IMG/VR virus record: IMGVR_UViG_3300042868_007959
Location: 124,001 to 188,000 of that record
DNA length: 64,000 bases
Reading direction: 5' to 3' (one strand)
Source: a virus
Of this stretch, positions 14,937-26,181 are shown piece after piece. Numbering within the stretch: the first letter of the stretch is position 1; the number at the start of each line of letters is the position of its first letter. The notes below the pieces were generated by a model that saw only the letters and a program-made list of their open reading frames with translations, ran no database searches and had not been told where the DNA came from. A program made the position numbers and the translations under genes.

Positions 14937-17843
14937 TTAGTATGTATTACCAACATTTGTTAGTACTTCTATCTTATTTGTGTCACTATATTCTACCGTA
15001 TAGATGGTTTCACCTATTATTGGGGTATAAAATTTTTCATTTTTAATTCTATATATAAATTTATCACCAGCAACCGCATTTGTCAATGTTACTAACTTAC
15101 TATATGTTTTTTGTCCTACCACATATTCCACAATTTCACTATATATCACATTCTGATAGTTTATATCTGATGGACTTGTAACTTCAATAGTAAATCTACC
15201 TAAAATTTCGTTAGAAGGTTCACTATTTATTGACCAACTCAATATAGGTGTGTTAGTAGATATTCCACCATTAATCGATGCATTAGGGACATAAAACGCC
15301 TCAATAATATCACCCATTATTAAAGTTTCTTCTAATATAATCCTTCTAGCGTCTGTAGTAGATTTATAATATTCAATATCTTTAGTTAGTATTGCCCCAT
15401 TTAAAGAAAAAACTACGTCTGAAGCAGGTGAACTAACTAAATAAAATTCATATTTTCCTGTTGTCGTATTATAATATACTCTATCGGATGTTAATTGATT
15501 TCCAGTTGTCCCGCTATTAATTAAAGAATTTATAGGATAAACATCTGCGAGTAAATCATTTTTCTTACTATCAACTATAAACGCATAAGTCAATATTTGT
15601 TTATCTAATGGTGTAAATAATAATTTTATGAATTGAGTATTTGCAGTTGTTATTGCACTATACTCAATGTCTTTTGCCAAAACAGAACCATTATAACTAA
15701 CTATCGGATCAGATAATCCATTCACTATATATTCAGTTTGACCTGTTTGAGTGAATTGTGACGATACTGTTAGTGTATTTAATGGTGGTGGTGACGGTGC
15801 AACACTATTATTAAAGATAGGTTTTTCCGCTGCAAAAATATTAATAAAATACCAATCTGTTTCTGGATAATATAAACCATATAAGTTACCTCTTTTATAA
15901 GTGTCTATATTATTTTTTCTCGTCAACTGTTGTTTAGCCAATAAAGTGTTTATATCATAGTTCCAATAAGATTTTATTAAAAATTCACCTTCTCCTATAT
16001 TGAATGTCGGAATAAAAATTGTATTTCCAGTGGTACCCGTTAAATCTTCATATGCCAATGAAAAATTATATAACGCGGAGGTGTTAAATGTTACACTATT
16101 CTGATTATACTTATAAATTTCACCATAATAAGATAATTTATTTGTATCAATAACACCATTAACATCATTTACTAATAAGTCGAATTCAAAACCAGTTCTA
16201 CTTTTAGGTGTAATGTAAACACATCTATCGCAAGATAAAGATTTTGTTGTAACTACATTCGGTAACCCCCAATATGAGGATGTTCCTGTTATAGTAGTAG
16301 ATGTTAGACTTAATGCATCAATTTCAAAATTACATTGTACCCCTAACCCATTTGGTCTATGTATAATATGTAAATTAGTATTGTTAAAATCTGCAACATA
16401 AATTCGTTCATCAGGACCCATTTGCAATGCCCCTAATGTTGACCCACTTATATCTGCAACTGTTATTACATTTTCTACCATATCGGTTGCGGATGTATAT
16501 GTTAAATCAAACTGATGAACTTTTTCACCTGCACCATCCGTAACATAGAACTTTGATGAATCGGATGAAAACTCTAACCCATATGGTCCAACATTGAATG
16601 TCATTCCCGTAATTGTAATTAAATTACTCAAAGTACCCGCAGAAGATTCAAAATCTAAAATATCTATAATATCTTCATCATATAACAAAGATATTAGTTT
16701 TGTTGAGTCAGGTGATGTTTTCATATAACCTCTAGCGGTATTATGTACACTACCAATATTACTTATAATAGGTCCTGTCAATCCAGATGATGATACATTA
16801 AAACTATAATAAGTACTATCTCCACTAGTGTGGGTAATAACCCAATAACTTTCATCATTCATATTATTACACGCAGTAACCTTTTCGGTTATAGGTGAAT
16901 TAATTAACTTAATATTTTTAGTTTCTACTTCACCATCACCATTTTGTAAATCCATATTAACTACGGAATACTCAAACCCATTTGGTGATCCATTGTAGTC
17001 TGTAGTAAAAATAAAGTATTTATTTGATTCAGGTTTTGGTACAATAATTGCCGATTGTGTTGATGTTCCTGAACTTGATAATCCAGTACCGTTTACCATT
17101 ATTGTATTTCCACTAGTATAAACAGTTTCACCATTAGTATAAAATAACAACTCACCTATCTGATTAGATATTGATGATGATCCTTCTTGTGTCACCATAC
17201 CACCACTAAATATAACGGGTTTATTTCCCGTTATAATAGGATTAAAACTAATTCCTACATTTTTTCCGAATAACCAATTATAGTTAATTCTATCATAAGT
17301 ATAACCAGTATAAGTAACTGGTCCACATAAAGTATCCGCAGTTGTCGGAGGTATTTTACGAACACCTCTCATAGTTATTTGAGGGAAATCAAAACTATCA
17401 AAATCTGATCTTTCAATATGCACATATTTTGCGTCATTACTAATATCTAATTCCCAATTATAACTTTCATTTCTACTAGATAATAATTTATATTTTTTAC
17501 CTCCATCTACATAACTTATTTGATTATTTGGGAGTATCGGTTCTAATGATGAACTATCACTACTATTTCCCGATAAAGATAAAATAATAGTTTTTTCAGT
17601 TAACCTATCCCTAAATATAGATTGACCATATTTACCTGGATTAGAAATTAAAAAAATATCGTTTACCATAGTTAAATTAGTCGGTAAAAATAATGCAGAT
17701 TCCGTTTCTAAGAATGGTGACAACGATGCCGCTTGATAAGTTATATCAGTACCCACTCTAATCAATACAGGTGCCTCTATCTCGTTAATTATCTCACCCC
17801 TAGTATTTATAGGATTAATTATTTTACCACTTATTTTTGCCAT
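14937..17843 (-). CDS. Virion protein with Bacteroidetes-type beta-propeller
   Basis: This 968-residue protein lies in the tail module. Residues about 185-545 read as a beta-propeller of the kind seen in Bacteroidetes secreted and gliding-type surface proteins: YFIFTTD, LEFSSDSSKFYVTDG, LGALQMGPDERIYVADF, a closing CNF and GLPNVV. The flanks are beta-rich, and the C-terminal half has repeated strands such as VVFSLNGAILTKDIEYY and IVSYNGSVLAKDIEYS, which look like internal repeats. The likely role is host-surface recognition or fibre structure. The domain looks borrowed from a host protein. A late-type motif lies 33 bases upstream. Confidence 0.75.
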   Translation of the reverse strand: MAKISGKIINPINTRGEIINEIEAPVLIRVGTDITYQAASLSPFLETESALFLPTNLTMVNDIFLISNPGKYGQSIFRDRLTEKTIILSLSGNSSDSSSLEPILPNNQISYVDGGKKYKLLSSRNESYNWELDISNDAKYVHIERSDFDSFDFPQITMRGVRKIPPTTADTLCGPVTYTGYTYDRINYNWLFGKNVGISFNPIITGNKPVIFSGGMVTQEGSSSISNQIGELLFYTNGETVYTSGNTIMVNGTGLSSSGTSTQSAIIVPKPESNKYFIFTTDYNGSPNGFEYSVVNMDLQNGDGEVETKNIKLINSPITEKVTACNNMNDESYWVITHTSGDSTYYSFNVSSSGLTGPIISNIGSVHNTARGYMKTSPDSTKLISLLYDEDIIDILDFESSAGTLSNLITITGMTFNVGPYGLEFSSDSSKFYVTDGAGEKVHQFDLTYTSATDMVENVITVADISGSTLGALQMGPDERIYVADFNNTNLHIIHRPNGLGVQCNFEIDALSLTSTTITGTSSYWGLPNVVTTKSLSCDRCVYITPKSRTGFEFDLLVNDVNGVIDTNKLSYYGEIYKYNQNSVTFNTSALYNFSLAYEDLTGTTGNTIFIPTFNIGEGEFLIKSYWNYDINTLLAKQQLTRKNNIDTYKRGNLYGLYYPETDWYFINIFAAEKPIFNNSVAPSPPPLNTLTVSSQFTQTGQTEYIVNGLSDPIVSYNGSVLAKDIEYSAITTANTQFIKLLFTPLDKQILTYAFIVDSKKNDLLADVYPINSLINSGTTGNQLTSDRVYYNTTTGKYEFYLVSSPASDVVFSLNGAILTKDIEYYKSTTDARRIILEETLIMGDIIEAFYVPNASINGGISTNTPILSWSINSEPSNEILGRFTIEVTSPSDINYQNVIYSEIVEYVVGQKTYSKLVTLTNAVAGDKFIYRIKNEKFYTPIIGETIYTVEYSDTNKIEVLTNVGNTY

Positions 17844-17876
17844 TTATTTTTTGTTTTTAAAAACAATATCGTTATT

Positions 17877-17885
17877 AATAAATAT
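17877..17885 (-). promoter_or_regulatory. Putative late promoter motif ATATTTATT
   Basis: The minus strand reads ATATTTATTAATA, 33 bases before ATG 17843, in the 59-base spacer after the giant structural gene. Confidence 0.45.
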
Positions 17886-17902
17886 TAGTTTTTATATTAT
17901 AA

Positions 17903-20900
17903 TCATTCACAATTGTGAATTAATTCTTGATTATAATAGAATCCTGATATCTGAATCGGTGGAAATGTTTTTATGAATTCTGGTGGATCAAAATCTGGAT
18001 CCCCTATTATTGTAACATTACCCTCATATTCATTAGTATCATATATTTGAGTTATAAATACTGTATTATAATCACTTATTAACGTATTTGTTTTTCTAAC
18101 ACATTTATCATACTTATTTCTAAGTCCAGCAATATAGTTTCGTTGTCTTTCATATGATGTTGTACCAGGTATGAAATTAGATAAATTATTTTGTGCAGTT
18201 ATTAATGATTGTGTTATACCACTACAACTCATAAAATTATTATAGAAATTATTTTGTTGGTTTATATATTCTATCTCTAATTGTGATAATTGTTCAAATA
18301 GAGTACTAAGTTGTGTATTTAACTGTGTTAATGAGTCATTCAATTCCGTTATAGTTTGAGTTACCTCTAAAATACTTTGAGTTAAATTCGGAGTAGTAGT
18401 ATCTTGTAAATTTAAAGAACATAGTCTACCATTATACAATACTATTTGTTGATTTACTATTGCAATTTCAATCTCTTTATTTCTTATATCATTTTTAATT
18501 GATTTTATTTCTTCATTCGTTGGGTATATTGGTTTTTGTTCTACCAAAGAATGTATAGATTCTTGACCCACAATAAAATTAGTCTGTGCACTTAATGGAC
18601 AATCTAATTCCGTATCAATAAAATTTAAACTATATTTTTTATATTTAAATTTATTTTGATCAAATATTGTATTCCTATAAATTTTTCCTGAATTATCACA
18701 ACCTTCCCATATTGTAGTTGCAGGAACTACTTGTTCTAATAAATCCAACCAATAATCACCAACTTTATCCATAAAATCAAACATAGTATCATATGTGAAT
18801 TTACCAGATAAATCTTTACCACAATTACTAGCTCTTAAGTATAATTCATAAAATAATCTAAGTAATGGATAATCACTTATTGTTTGTCTACTTTTGGCAT
18901 CAATTAAGTTACTTAATACCATTTGATCAAATACATCCTTAACCATAATAGTAGATGGATCATAATCTAAAAAGTCTAAAGGGTTAATACAAACTGAATA
19001 TGTATTATTAGTAGTAACTCCCGAAACACATTCTTTCATTTTACCACAATACTCACAATCTCCTTTACAATTTGCACATTCATCAATATCCCTCCAATAA
19101 CATACTTCATTAAGTTCATTCCAACGATAGTTTTTACCTAAACCTAATCCATCTACACCATTATCATTTAATAATTTATTAATAGATAAACAACATTCTT
19201 TTGTGATTTCACTACTTTGATTAAATGTTTGTGCAGTTATCCCCGCACCAATTTGTTGTTCAACACCACCATTATAAAGTGGTGTACCTGAATAAACGTA
19301 TATCTCAAATAAATTAATTGTCCCATCACTATCTTCAACAATAAGACTGAATAAATTATCTAAATTTTTATTATTGTTTAGAACTAAGATGTCGCTATCA
19401 CAACTAGTCCCATCAATATAGAATTTAGAAAGTGATTCACCTTTATTTAGTAAATCATAATAGTTTGAATTTAATGATTCAGAATAATTCGCAGTTAAAG
19501 TGTAATATTCATTTTTAAGTTCTATTACTTGATTTTGTAATATATTAGTGAATGTTTCACAACTAAATGGAATGACACTAGATGTGGATGCACCTAAATC
19601 AATAGTATAATTCGTAAGTGTATTATTAATATTTAATACCCCATTAAAATTAATGTATGTTGCTATTTGATCCTGAAAAATATATTCTTCACTACCCATA
19701 AACAAATAATCTTCGTCAGATTGGAAAATATAGTTATCTGTATTACAATCGGTTGGACAATTATCACAATCTATTCTTTTCCAAAAATTAAATACATCAC
19801 ACTCTATAGATTTTGCAGGATCAATACTAAATGATGTGTTTTTAACGTTTAAAATTAAATCAGAATGGTAGACATCATAATTAGTATATCTATATTCTAA
19901 ATCAAGCCATAATCTTTCCTCTGGATTGGTAATTCTTACTATTTCATAGTTATTAGTTGATCCTGTATTACATTCACCATTAGGGTAGATAGTTTCTTTT
20001 ACTACACCACCGTCATAATATACCCAAGATTTTTTATTATCGATAACACAATTTAATTGTGGTATTAAACAATCATTAATAGATAGTATCCTATTTGTTT
20101 TACAATCAGAAACATTTACCATTATATTATCTACCAATAGACAAAGATTACATTCGTAATTCTGAATCTCTATACTAAAGAAAAAGTCCTTATTAGGGTA
20201 TAATCTTCTTAAATCATCGCAAACACATTCAGGTATTGTGAAATTAAATGTTTTCCAATCTGGTTCAAATAAATCCGAATTATAACTTATTCCTTGAGAA
20301 GACAGTTGGTTGAATATTGACTCCTCAATTTGAGCCATCAATTGTTCATCACCTTCTATAAAAATTCCACTGTATCCTTCATTAGGATTAAATTCCCATA
20401 TTGGGTTTACTGACTGCGTATACGGTAAATAAGTTAATGAAGTATCAATATTATTCTGAACGTCAATATTATTATTATCTACAAACAATTTAAAATTAAT
20501 TTTTAAGTCGTCTATGTAATTTAAATAATTATTATTGTTTGATTCTTCGTATACATTATATTTTTTTATTAATGACTCATACCATTTATTATAACAAATA
20601 TAAGTTTGTTCTTCTACATATAATAACGAATTTTGTATACTATCTAATAATTGGTTTAGTTCTTTTATTTTACCACTTCTATTTAATTCAATAATGAAAG
20701 GACAACATTGTACATCATATGTAGTTGTTGTGGAAGATTCACTACCAATAACTCTAGGATTAAGAATACATTCTTTATTTACATAACTTACATCTAAATT
20801 TAATGTGGCTTTATTACAACAATTCTGTGGGATATTTTTCCCATTTGTTAATACCACATAATTAGGTGTAATCGTTAAACTATTACTAGTTATTCCCAAA

Positions 20901-23900
20901 CATTCTTTACTATTTACTGATATTGCATCTGTAGGTAATTTTGGGTTGGTTATTGCATCCGCAGACTGCAGATTATCTGCAGGTAATTTAGGCAAATCCA
21001 ATATAACATTGGTAGATATACCAACAACTGGTTTCGACATTAATGGGCTTAACTCAACAGTTCTAAATGCATTTTGTTTAAATTCTGTACCTACTTTTAC
21101 AAAAGTTTGGTTTTTAAGATTTTGAGTAAATAAATCAGTTTTTTGTTCTCTTTCAGTTATTAATCCCGATATTTGAGACTGGTTCTTAGTTAATTCAACA
21201 TTTAATTTAACTTTTTGTGAATCAGTTAACTGTAAGTTACCACTATTATCTGTAATACTTTTAGTACTTACAGATAAAATATCTGCAGTTTTATTAATCG
21301 TATTTTGAGTATCATTCTGTAATAACTGAGATTTTTGTGCCGATTCATCATAACTTATAAAGTTATTTACATCGGTAGTTAATGTGTTAATTGTATTACT
21401 TAAATCCTGAATTTGTTTTTCTAATTCAGTTATTAATACAGTATTATTATCAAATTTTGCTTTAACTAATTGATCCGTTAATTGCGTTTTTAAAACACAA
21501 GATTCAAATAACTGAGAATAAACTATTATTTGATCCTGATTTTCTTTTGTTTTAGATGATACACAATTACTATACTCTTTAGTTTTTGTACCATCATTTA
21601 TAGAATCCCCATATATTATAGTATTACAATATGAAACATAATCAAAGTTTTTAAGTTCTTTAATAGTATTTTCATAAACACTACAATCTAAATTAGTGTT
21701 AACATTAGTTAATGCTTTTTCTATTATAACATTACTTTCTTGTTTTTCCGCAATTTCATTATTTATTTCTAATATACTATTTTTTAGTATTGTTTCATTA
21801 ATAGTGTAATTATCTAACTGAACATTTTTTTGTGTTGTTAATGAATTATATACCTTTATGTCTTCAATTATTTCTAATTGTGGTTTAGTTGCATATCTTT
21901 TAAATGTATCTGTAGGTAATTTTGGGGTTATTACATCTGCAGGTAATTTTGGGTTGGATATTACATCTGCAGGTAATTTTGGGTTGGATATTACATCTGT
22001 AGTTACGTTGACTTGTGAATTCTTCAAACAAGGTTCTAAATTACGGTTTATTAATTCAATTAACTCGCTTATTTCAGAAGATAATTGTTCATAATCACCG
22101 TATAATTTACTCCATAACCCACATTCTAGTGGAATCTGTAATGAACATACATTTTGTGTCGTAATATATTTTTCATATTTTATTTCACAAGCCCCAACAT
22201 TAAAATTAAATACGAAACAACTTGTTGGTAAATTAGAAACAATAGTTAATAATTTATTTTTAATTTCATCGTATTTTTTTATTTCTCCCAATATAGGTGT
22301 ATAATCAAAATTTAAAGATGAAAGTGTTTGACTATTTTGAGATAGAATATCATTATAAGTTTGTGTAATATTATTAACCCATGATTGGTTAGTGCCTGAC
22401 CATTGCGTAAATGATACCACATTACCATCTACTGCCCTACAACAATCTGTATTAGGTTCTAAAATATTACTATTTTGCCATATTACATACTCATCAGTTA
22501 GATTTTCAGAGTCATTGAAGTTAGATTGTAAATTTTGTGATTCTTCGTCACTATTAGTAAACGCAACAAAATTTAAACACTTTATATTATTAATTGTATT
22601 ATCATAAATAAAAGCTGGAAAACAACTTATATTGTCCGCACATTTTATAAGATTATCTGCAGTATATTTTAACATATAATCAAATGAAAAGTCTATAGTA
22701 CAACTACAATCATCTAATTGTGGTAGTTTAAATCCTTTCCATTTTTCACTAGCGAAAACAACCGCAACGCTATTAAAGTCACCACAACCAATTCTAGAAG
22801 GATCGACTGCCGCAATTATTATAGAATTAGGATTGGTACTGTATTGATTGTCCCCATTGTACGGTATTAAAATATTATTGTCATAGTCAAATGTGAATTG
22901 TCCGAATTGATACCCGTAATAATTTGCTACGTCCCCATATAAATCACTTAATAAGTCAGTACTATACCAATCTAATATAAAATTATTATTATATATTGAT
23001 GGTGTAAAACTAACTCTTCCATATTCATCAATAGACTCAACCTTCCAGTTTGATGGATTCATAAGTGATGGATCCTCTAAAATGGAGTTTGGTTGCGGAG
23101 ATAATGATGTTGATCCCTCAACTACACCTTTTACTATTCTGGACTCATTAAAACAATCCCAAAAAATTTCAGTGGAGTAATACTCATATATAGAACCTAT
23201 AGGATTTTGTAAATCATAGTAACTATTATTAACTGAAAAATCTATAATCGGTAATGTGTAATTTGCATCTGGTGTAGTTAATTCAGTAGCACTATTCTCA
23301 TTATTTTTTTTACATACAATAAATTTATTACCATTTTGTTCCAATATTTGGTAATCGTAACCATACCAAGCACAACATTCAGGACTACTGATTATAGATG
23401 TTTTTTTACAATTAACCTCAGTAAAAAATTTATTACATGATATTATAGGTGAGTCCTTTTTAAAAGTATCAGATAATCTTTTTTTACCACAATAGTTATT
23501 GATAAAAGTTTTTGGTTCCCCATATTTAATAATGAAATCTGATAAAGAAATTTGTGTATTACTATATTGGTAACATTTACCCCCTATCTGATAAGTACCC
23601 AATTGAGGTGTCGTATTATTAGTCATAGTAAACTCTATCACACCATTAGGTAATGTTCCTGAAGGTGTACCGACACAAGGTGCCAATTTAGAACAATATT
23701 CCGTTTGTCTACCGTATTCATTTACATATGAAATATAATTAGCGTCTTGTGTTTTACAACAAGCTGGGAATTCATCAAAAGAAACTTTAATACCATCACT
23801 ATTAGTATAATAGATAAATGGACTACAATCTTCTAAATTTAAATTATCACAACTATATTCTACTACATTTTTTGGTTTTTCTGATAAACATATTTCTAAT

Positions 23901-26173
23901 GTTTTGTTAATATCACAATTTTCTGTAGATATTTCATTTAAACAATTTTTTAAAGATAATTCATAATTATTTTTTATTGTTTGCCACTCAGGAGAATAAA
24001 TTAAATAACCGTCTTTTTCAATTAACAATAAGTATTGGTTATAATTCGCTTCTGCTTCATTAAATGCTTGTTGTAATGTAGTCTTACCATCATTCTGTAA
24101 TGGTGTCTCAATAATACTATAATCGACATCTATACAATCCTCTATCGGTTGATACCCATTTGTTGTAGGGTTAAACGTTAACTGAGTAGTAAATATATCT
24201 GAATTATTACTAATTCCATTAAAAATACCATAATTATAATTTATAAAATAATTTTCTACTATAGTTGTAGCAGTTAGTGTTACAGTTGGTTGGTTATCAA
24301 AATTAGGTATATAACACCTACTAAAATATTGTAAGTATTCGTTACCACCATCGTATTTACCAACGTGAGGGTTATTACCCCTTAAAACTGAAACTACATT
24401 TGATCCGTAAGTTTCTCTATACCATCCGCCCGCTTTTTGAAAGTACATTTCTGTAAAATCATTTTCTACTAATTCTCCTGTTTGAGGATCAATAAAATTG
24501 GTAATTACGACATCACCATTTACAGGTGGTAATGGGAATCCTTCATCGTCATATGGTATACCTTCTAAATTAACTTCACCAGTATAAAGGTATAAAAGTT
24601 TTTTTATCTCCTCTATATCCAAAGGCTTATCAAGTATTACTATATATTCATTAAAATTAACTAATGATTCTGGTGCCCCTATAAATCTAAATAAAAATTC
24701 TACCGCTTTTCTTGTACCCTTACTTTTCCAAAGCCAAGCTATGTTTAAAATTAATCTTCTATATAATTCAATATCTATTTCTGATTGAGTTAGGTTTGTT
24801 GATGTCCCACTAAATGAACCCGAACCATTACTAGGTAAAAATAATTTACTAAAAGATGCGTCATCTATAAAATTAATTGGTTCTATACCTAACATATATG
24901 CCAAATCTTTAACTAAAGTATCAGGTACATTGTTTTTCTTATCGTAAGTTACTACATGAGCAAATTTGATTGCATTAATATATTTTTTAACATAATCGAA
25001 TTCCACCCCATAAATTCTAAGTAATTTAGTTGCTTTTTCACCATTTAATACTATATCTGCTCCATCTGCTCTAGGTATCGTATCAAAACTAGATATTGCT
25101 TCAGTCGTATACTTTCTTACAATGGTATCAGTTTTTGTCCCATCTAAACCTTCACCTAATTTATTTAATTCATCAATATAAGCAATATAAAAACTATCAA
25201 AAAAGTTTAAATTATAACCATCCTCTAAGATTGGAAATGTTAAAACTGATTTAGATGTTAATAAAACCCCATCATCAGTATAATTTGTACTTATAATTTC
25301 CGATTTATATTTAGGGTATAAGTTTTTATTTAAAATATTACTTTGAAAATCATTTAAACTAGTAAAGAACTTTTGATTCTCACTTTCATTTGGTTTAATG
25401 AAATACGGTATGGATGCAGTAACATTATTAAATAAAAAAGAAAGTTGTGGTATAAAAATACCAGTCAACTCAGGAAATGGATTACCTTCCACTATCAATT
25501 CTAAAACTGAATTTGTTTTTTGTGGAGATGGTGTAATACTTTTAATTTTTTTAATAATACCATTATGTTCTATTACATATGAACCATAGTTTACAGTAAA
25601 ATTTCTTAATGGATTAGTTATATCTGTATCCGAAATATATTGAGCATCTAAAGTATACTTTATTGCGTATGGGTTAACAAAGAAATTACTATTAACTGAA
25701 AAAGTGGATTCATCTGCTTCTATATCGTAAACATAATCAGTGATGTTATTTCCCGTAACACTACCTACTTTAGTATCAACATATATCGCAGCTGGCCATT
25801 TCTCTTGAATATCCAATAAAGAAGCTCTTATCAATTCTTTTGCGGATCCATACCAAACATAACTTAATGGATTTGATAAATCTAAATTTAATTTAGTTTT
25901 AACATTTTTTTGTATATCTAACTGTGTCGTTCCTGATGCGGCAATATCATCTAAAGTATAAAATCTAGATTTAGTACCTTGTTTAAATAAAACATCTGGT
26001 TTTGGATCTAAATTTACTGATATAGAGAAATTACCATTTGTGAATAGCGTAGTTCCTCCATCACTAGTAAGTTGAAACCCTACTAAATCAGGACTAAAAT
26101 CCCTATATTCAATGTTATCATTGAAAAATATTCTTTGGGCATATCCTGCGACTTTTATTTTTTTATTTGCCAT
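17903..26173 (-). CDS. Giant virion structural protein (2756 residues) of the tail/baseplate module
   Basis: This is the largest gene in the window. Residues 1-560 include a segment near 470-500 (WKSKGTRKAVEFLFRFIGAP) that I associate with large virion proteins of related phages. Residues about 700-1350 are Cys-rich with many short loops. The stretch about 1430-1720 is helical and coiled-coil-like, flanked on both sides by PKLP(A/T)D repeats. Residues about 1800-2400 are again Cys-rich (CANCKGDCEYCGKMKEC). Another coiled coil falls at about 2560-2700. It may be a long fibre or peripheral baseplate component. There is no recognisable enzyme domain. Confidence 0.8.
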   Translation of the reverse strand: MANKKIKVAGYAQRIFFNDNIEYRDFSPDLVGFQLTSDGGTTLFTNGNFSISVNLDPKPDVLFKQGTKSRFYTLDDIAASGTTQLDIQKNVKTKLNLDLSNPLSYVWYGSAKELIRASLLDIQEKWPAAIYVDTKVGSVTGNNITDYVYDIEADESTFSVNSNFFVNPYAIKYTLDAQYISDTDITNPLRNFTVNYGSYVIEHNGIIKKIKSITPSPQKTNSVLELIVEGNPFPELTGIFIPQLSFLFNNVTASIPYFIKPNESENQKFFTSLNDFQSNILNKNLYPKYKSEIISTNYTDDGVLLTSKSVLTFPILEDGYNLNFFDSFYIAYIDELNKLGEGLDGTKTDTIVRKYTTEAISSFDTIPRADGADIVLNGEKATKLLRIYGVEFDYVKKYINAIKFAHVVTYDKKNNVPDTLVKDLAYMLGIEPINFIDDASFSKLFLPSNGSGSFSGTSTNLTQSEIDIELYRRLILNIAWLWKSKGTRKAVEFLFRFIGAPESLVNFNEYIVILDKPLDIEEIKKLLYLYTGEVNLEGIPYDDEGFPLPPVNGDVVITNFIDPQTGELVENDFTEMYFQKAGGWYRETYGSNVVSVLRGNNPHVGKYDGGNEYLQYFSRCYIPNFDNQPTVTLTATTIVENYFINYNYGIFNGISNNSDIFTTQLTFNPTTNGYQPIEDCIDVDYSIIETPLQNDGKTTLQQAFNEAEANYNQYLLLIEKDGYLIYSPEWQTIKNNYELSLKNCLNEISTENCDINKTLEICLSEKPKNVVEYSCDNLNLEDCSPFIYYTNSDGIKVSFDEFPACCKTQDANYISYVNEYGRQTEYCSKLAPCVGTPSGTLPNGVIEFTMTNNTTPQLGTYQIGGKCYQYSNTQISLSDFIIKYGEPKTFINNYCGKKRLSDTFKKDSPIISCNKFFTEVNCKKTSIISSPECCAWYGYDYQILEQNGNKFIVCKKNNENSATELTTPDANYTLPIIDFSVNNSYYDLQNPIGSIYEYYSTEIFWDCFNESRIVKGVVEGSTSLSPQPNSILEDPSLMNPSNWKVESIDEYGRVSFTPSIYNNNFILDWYSTDLLSDLYGDVANYYGYQFGQFTFDYDNNILIPYNGDNQYSTNPNSIIIAAVDPSRIGCGDFNSVAVVFASEKWKGFKLPQLDDCSCTIDFSFDYMLKYTADNLIKCADNISCFPAFIYDNTINNIKCLNFVAFTNSDEESQNLQSNFNDSENLTDEYVIWQNSNILEPNTDCCRAVDGNVVSFTQWSGTNQSWVNNITQTYNDILSQNSQTLSSLNFDYTPILGEIKKYDEIKNKLLTIVSNLPTSCFVFNFNVGACEIKYEKYITTQNVCSLQIPLECGLWSKLYGDYEQLSSEISELIELINRNLEPCLKNSQVNVTTDVISNPKLPADVISNPKLPADVITPKLPTDTFKRYATKPQLEIIEDIKVYNSLTTQKNVQLDNYTINETILKNSILEINNEIAEKQESNVIIEKALTNVNTNLDCSVYENTIKELKNFDYVSYCNTIIYGDSINDGTKTKEYSNCVSSKTKENQDQIIVYSQLFESCVLKTQLTDQLVKAKFDNNTVLITELEKQIQDLSNTINTLTTDVNNFISYDESAQKSQLLQNDTQNTINKTADILSVSTKSITDNSGNLQLTDSQKVKLNVELTKNQSQISGLITEREQKTDLFTQNLKNQTFVKVGTEFKQNAFRTVELSPLMSKPVVGISTNVILDLPKLPADNLQSADAITNPKLPTDAISVNSKECLGITSNSLTITPNYVVLTNGKNIPQNCCNKATLNLDVSYVNKECILNPRVIGSESSTTTTYDVQCCPFIIELNRSGKIKELNQLLDSIQNSLLYVEEQTYICYNKWYESLIKKYNVYEESNNNNYLNYIDDLKINFKLFVDNNNIDVQNNIDTSLTYLPYTQSVNPIWEFNPNEGYSGIFIEGDEQLMAQIEESIFNQLSSQGISYNSDLFEPDWKTFNFTIPECVCDDLRRLYPNKDFFFSIEIQNYECNLCLLVDNIMVNVSDCKTNRILSINDCLIPQLNCVIDNKKSWVYYDGGVVKETIYPNGECNTGSTNNYEIVRITNPEERLWLDLEYRYTNYDVYHSDLILNVKNTSFSIDPAKSIECDVFNFWKRIDCDNCPTDCNTDNYIFQSDEDYLFMGSEEYIFQDQIATYINFNGVLNINNTLTNYTIDLGASTSSVIPFSCETFTNILQNQVIELKNEYYTLTANYSESLNSNYYDLLNKGESLSKFYIDGTSCDSDILVLNNNKNLDNLFSLIVEDSDGTINLFEIYVYSGTPLYNGGVEQQIGAGITAQTFNQSSEITKECCLSINKLLNDNGVDGLGLGKNYRWNELNEVCYWRDIDECANCKGDCEYCGKMKECVSGVTTNNTYSVCINPLDFLDYDPSTIMVKDVFDQMVLSNLIDAKSRQTISDYPLLRLFYELYLRASNCGKDLSGKFTYDTMFDFMDKVGDYWLDLLEQVVPATTIWEGCDNSGKIYRNTIFDQNKFKYKKYSLNFIDTELDCPLSAQTNFIVGQESIHSLVEQKPIYPTNEEIKSIKNDIRNKEIEIAIVNQQIVLYNGRLCSLNLQDTTTPNLTQSILEVTQTITELNDSLTQLNTQLSTLFEQLSQLEIEYINQQNNFYNNFMSCSGITQSLITAQNNLSNFIPGTTSYERQRNYIAGLRNKYDKCVRKTNTLISDYNTVFITQIYDTNEYEGNVTIIGDPDFDPPEFIKTFPPIQISGFYYNQELIHNCE
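20927..20998 (-). repeat. PKLP(A/T)D repeat, second cluster (2 copies)
   Basis: Two further copies of the PKLP(A/T)D unit lie about 950 bases from the main cluster in the same gene, encoding LDLPKLPADN and ITNPKLPTDAI. The DNA tctg(t/c)aggtaatttt(g/a)g is shared with the first cluster. Confidence 0.75.
21909..21998 (-). repeat. Tandem 30-base repeat encoding VISNPKLPAD
   Basis: Two identical 30-base units (21935-21964 and 21965-21994) and one degenerate 26-base unit (21909-21934) encode tandem PKLP(A/T)D decapeptides at about residues 1393-1425 of the 2756-residue protein. They mark the edge of its central coiled-coil region. Confidence 0.9.
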
Positions 26174-26181
26174 TTACGTTT

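Noticed and set aside
17851-17866. Palindrome TTGTTTTTAAAAACAA as a terminator
   Set aside because: All-AT arms with no loop and no clear T tail make a weak hairpin.
21909-21998. CRISPR-like array
   Set aside because: The 30-base repeats are contiguous, in frame and encode a peptide repeat; there are no spacers.
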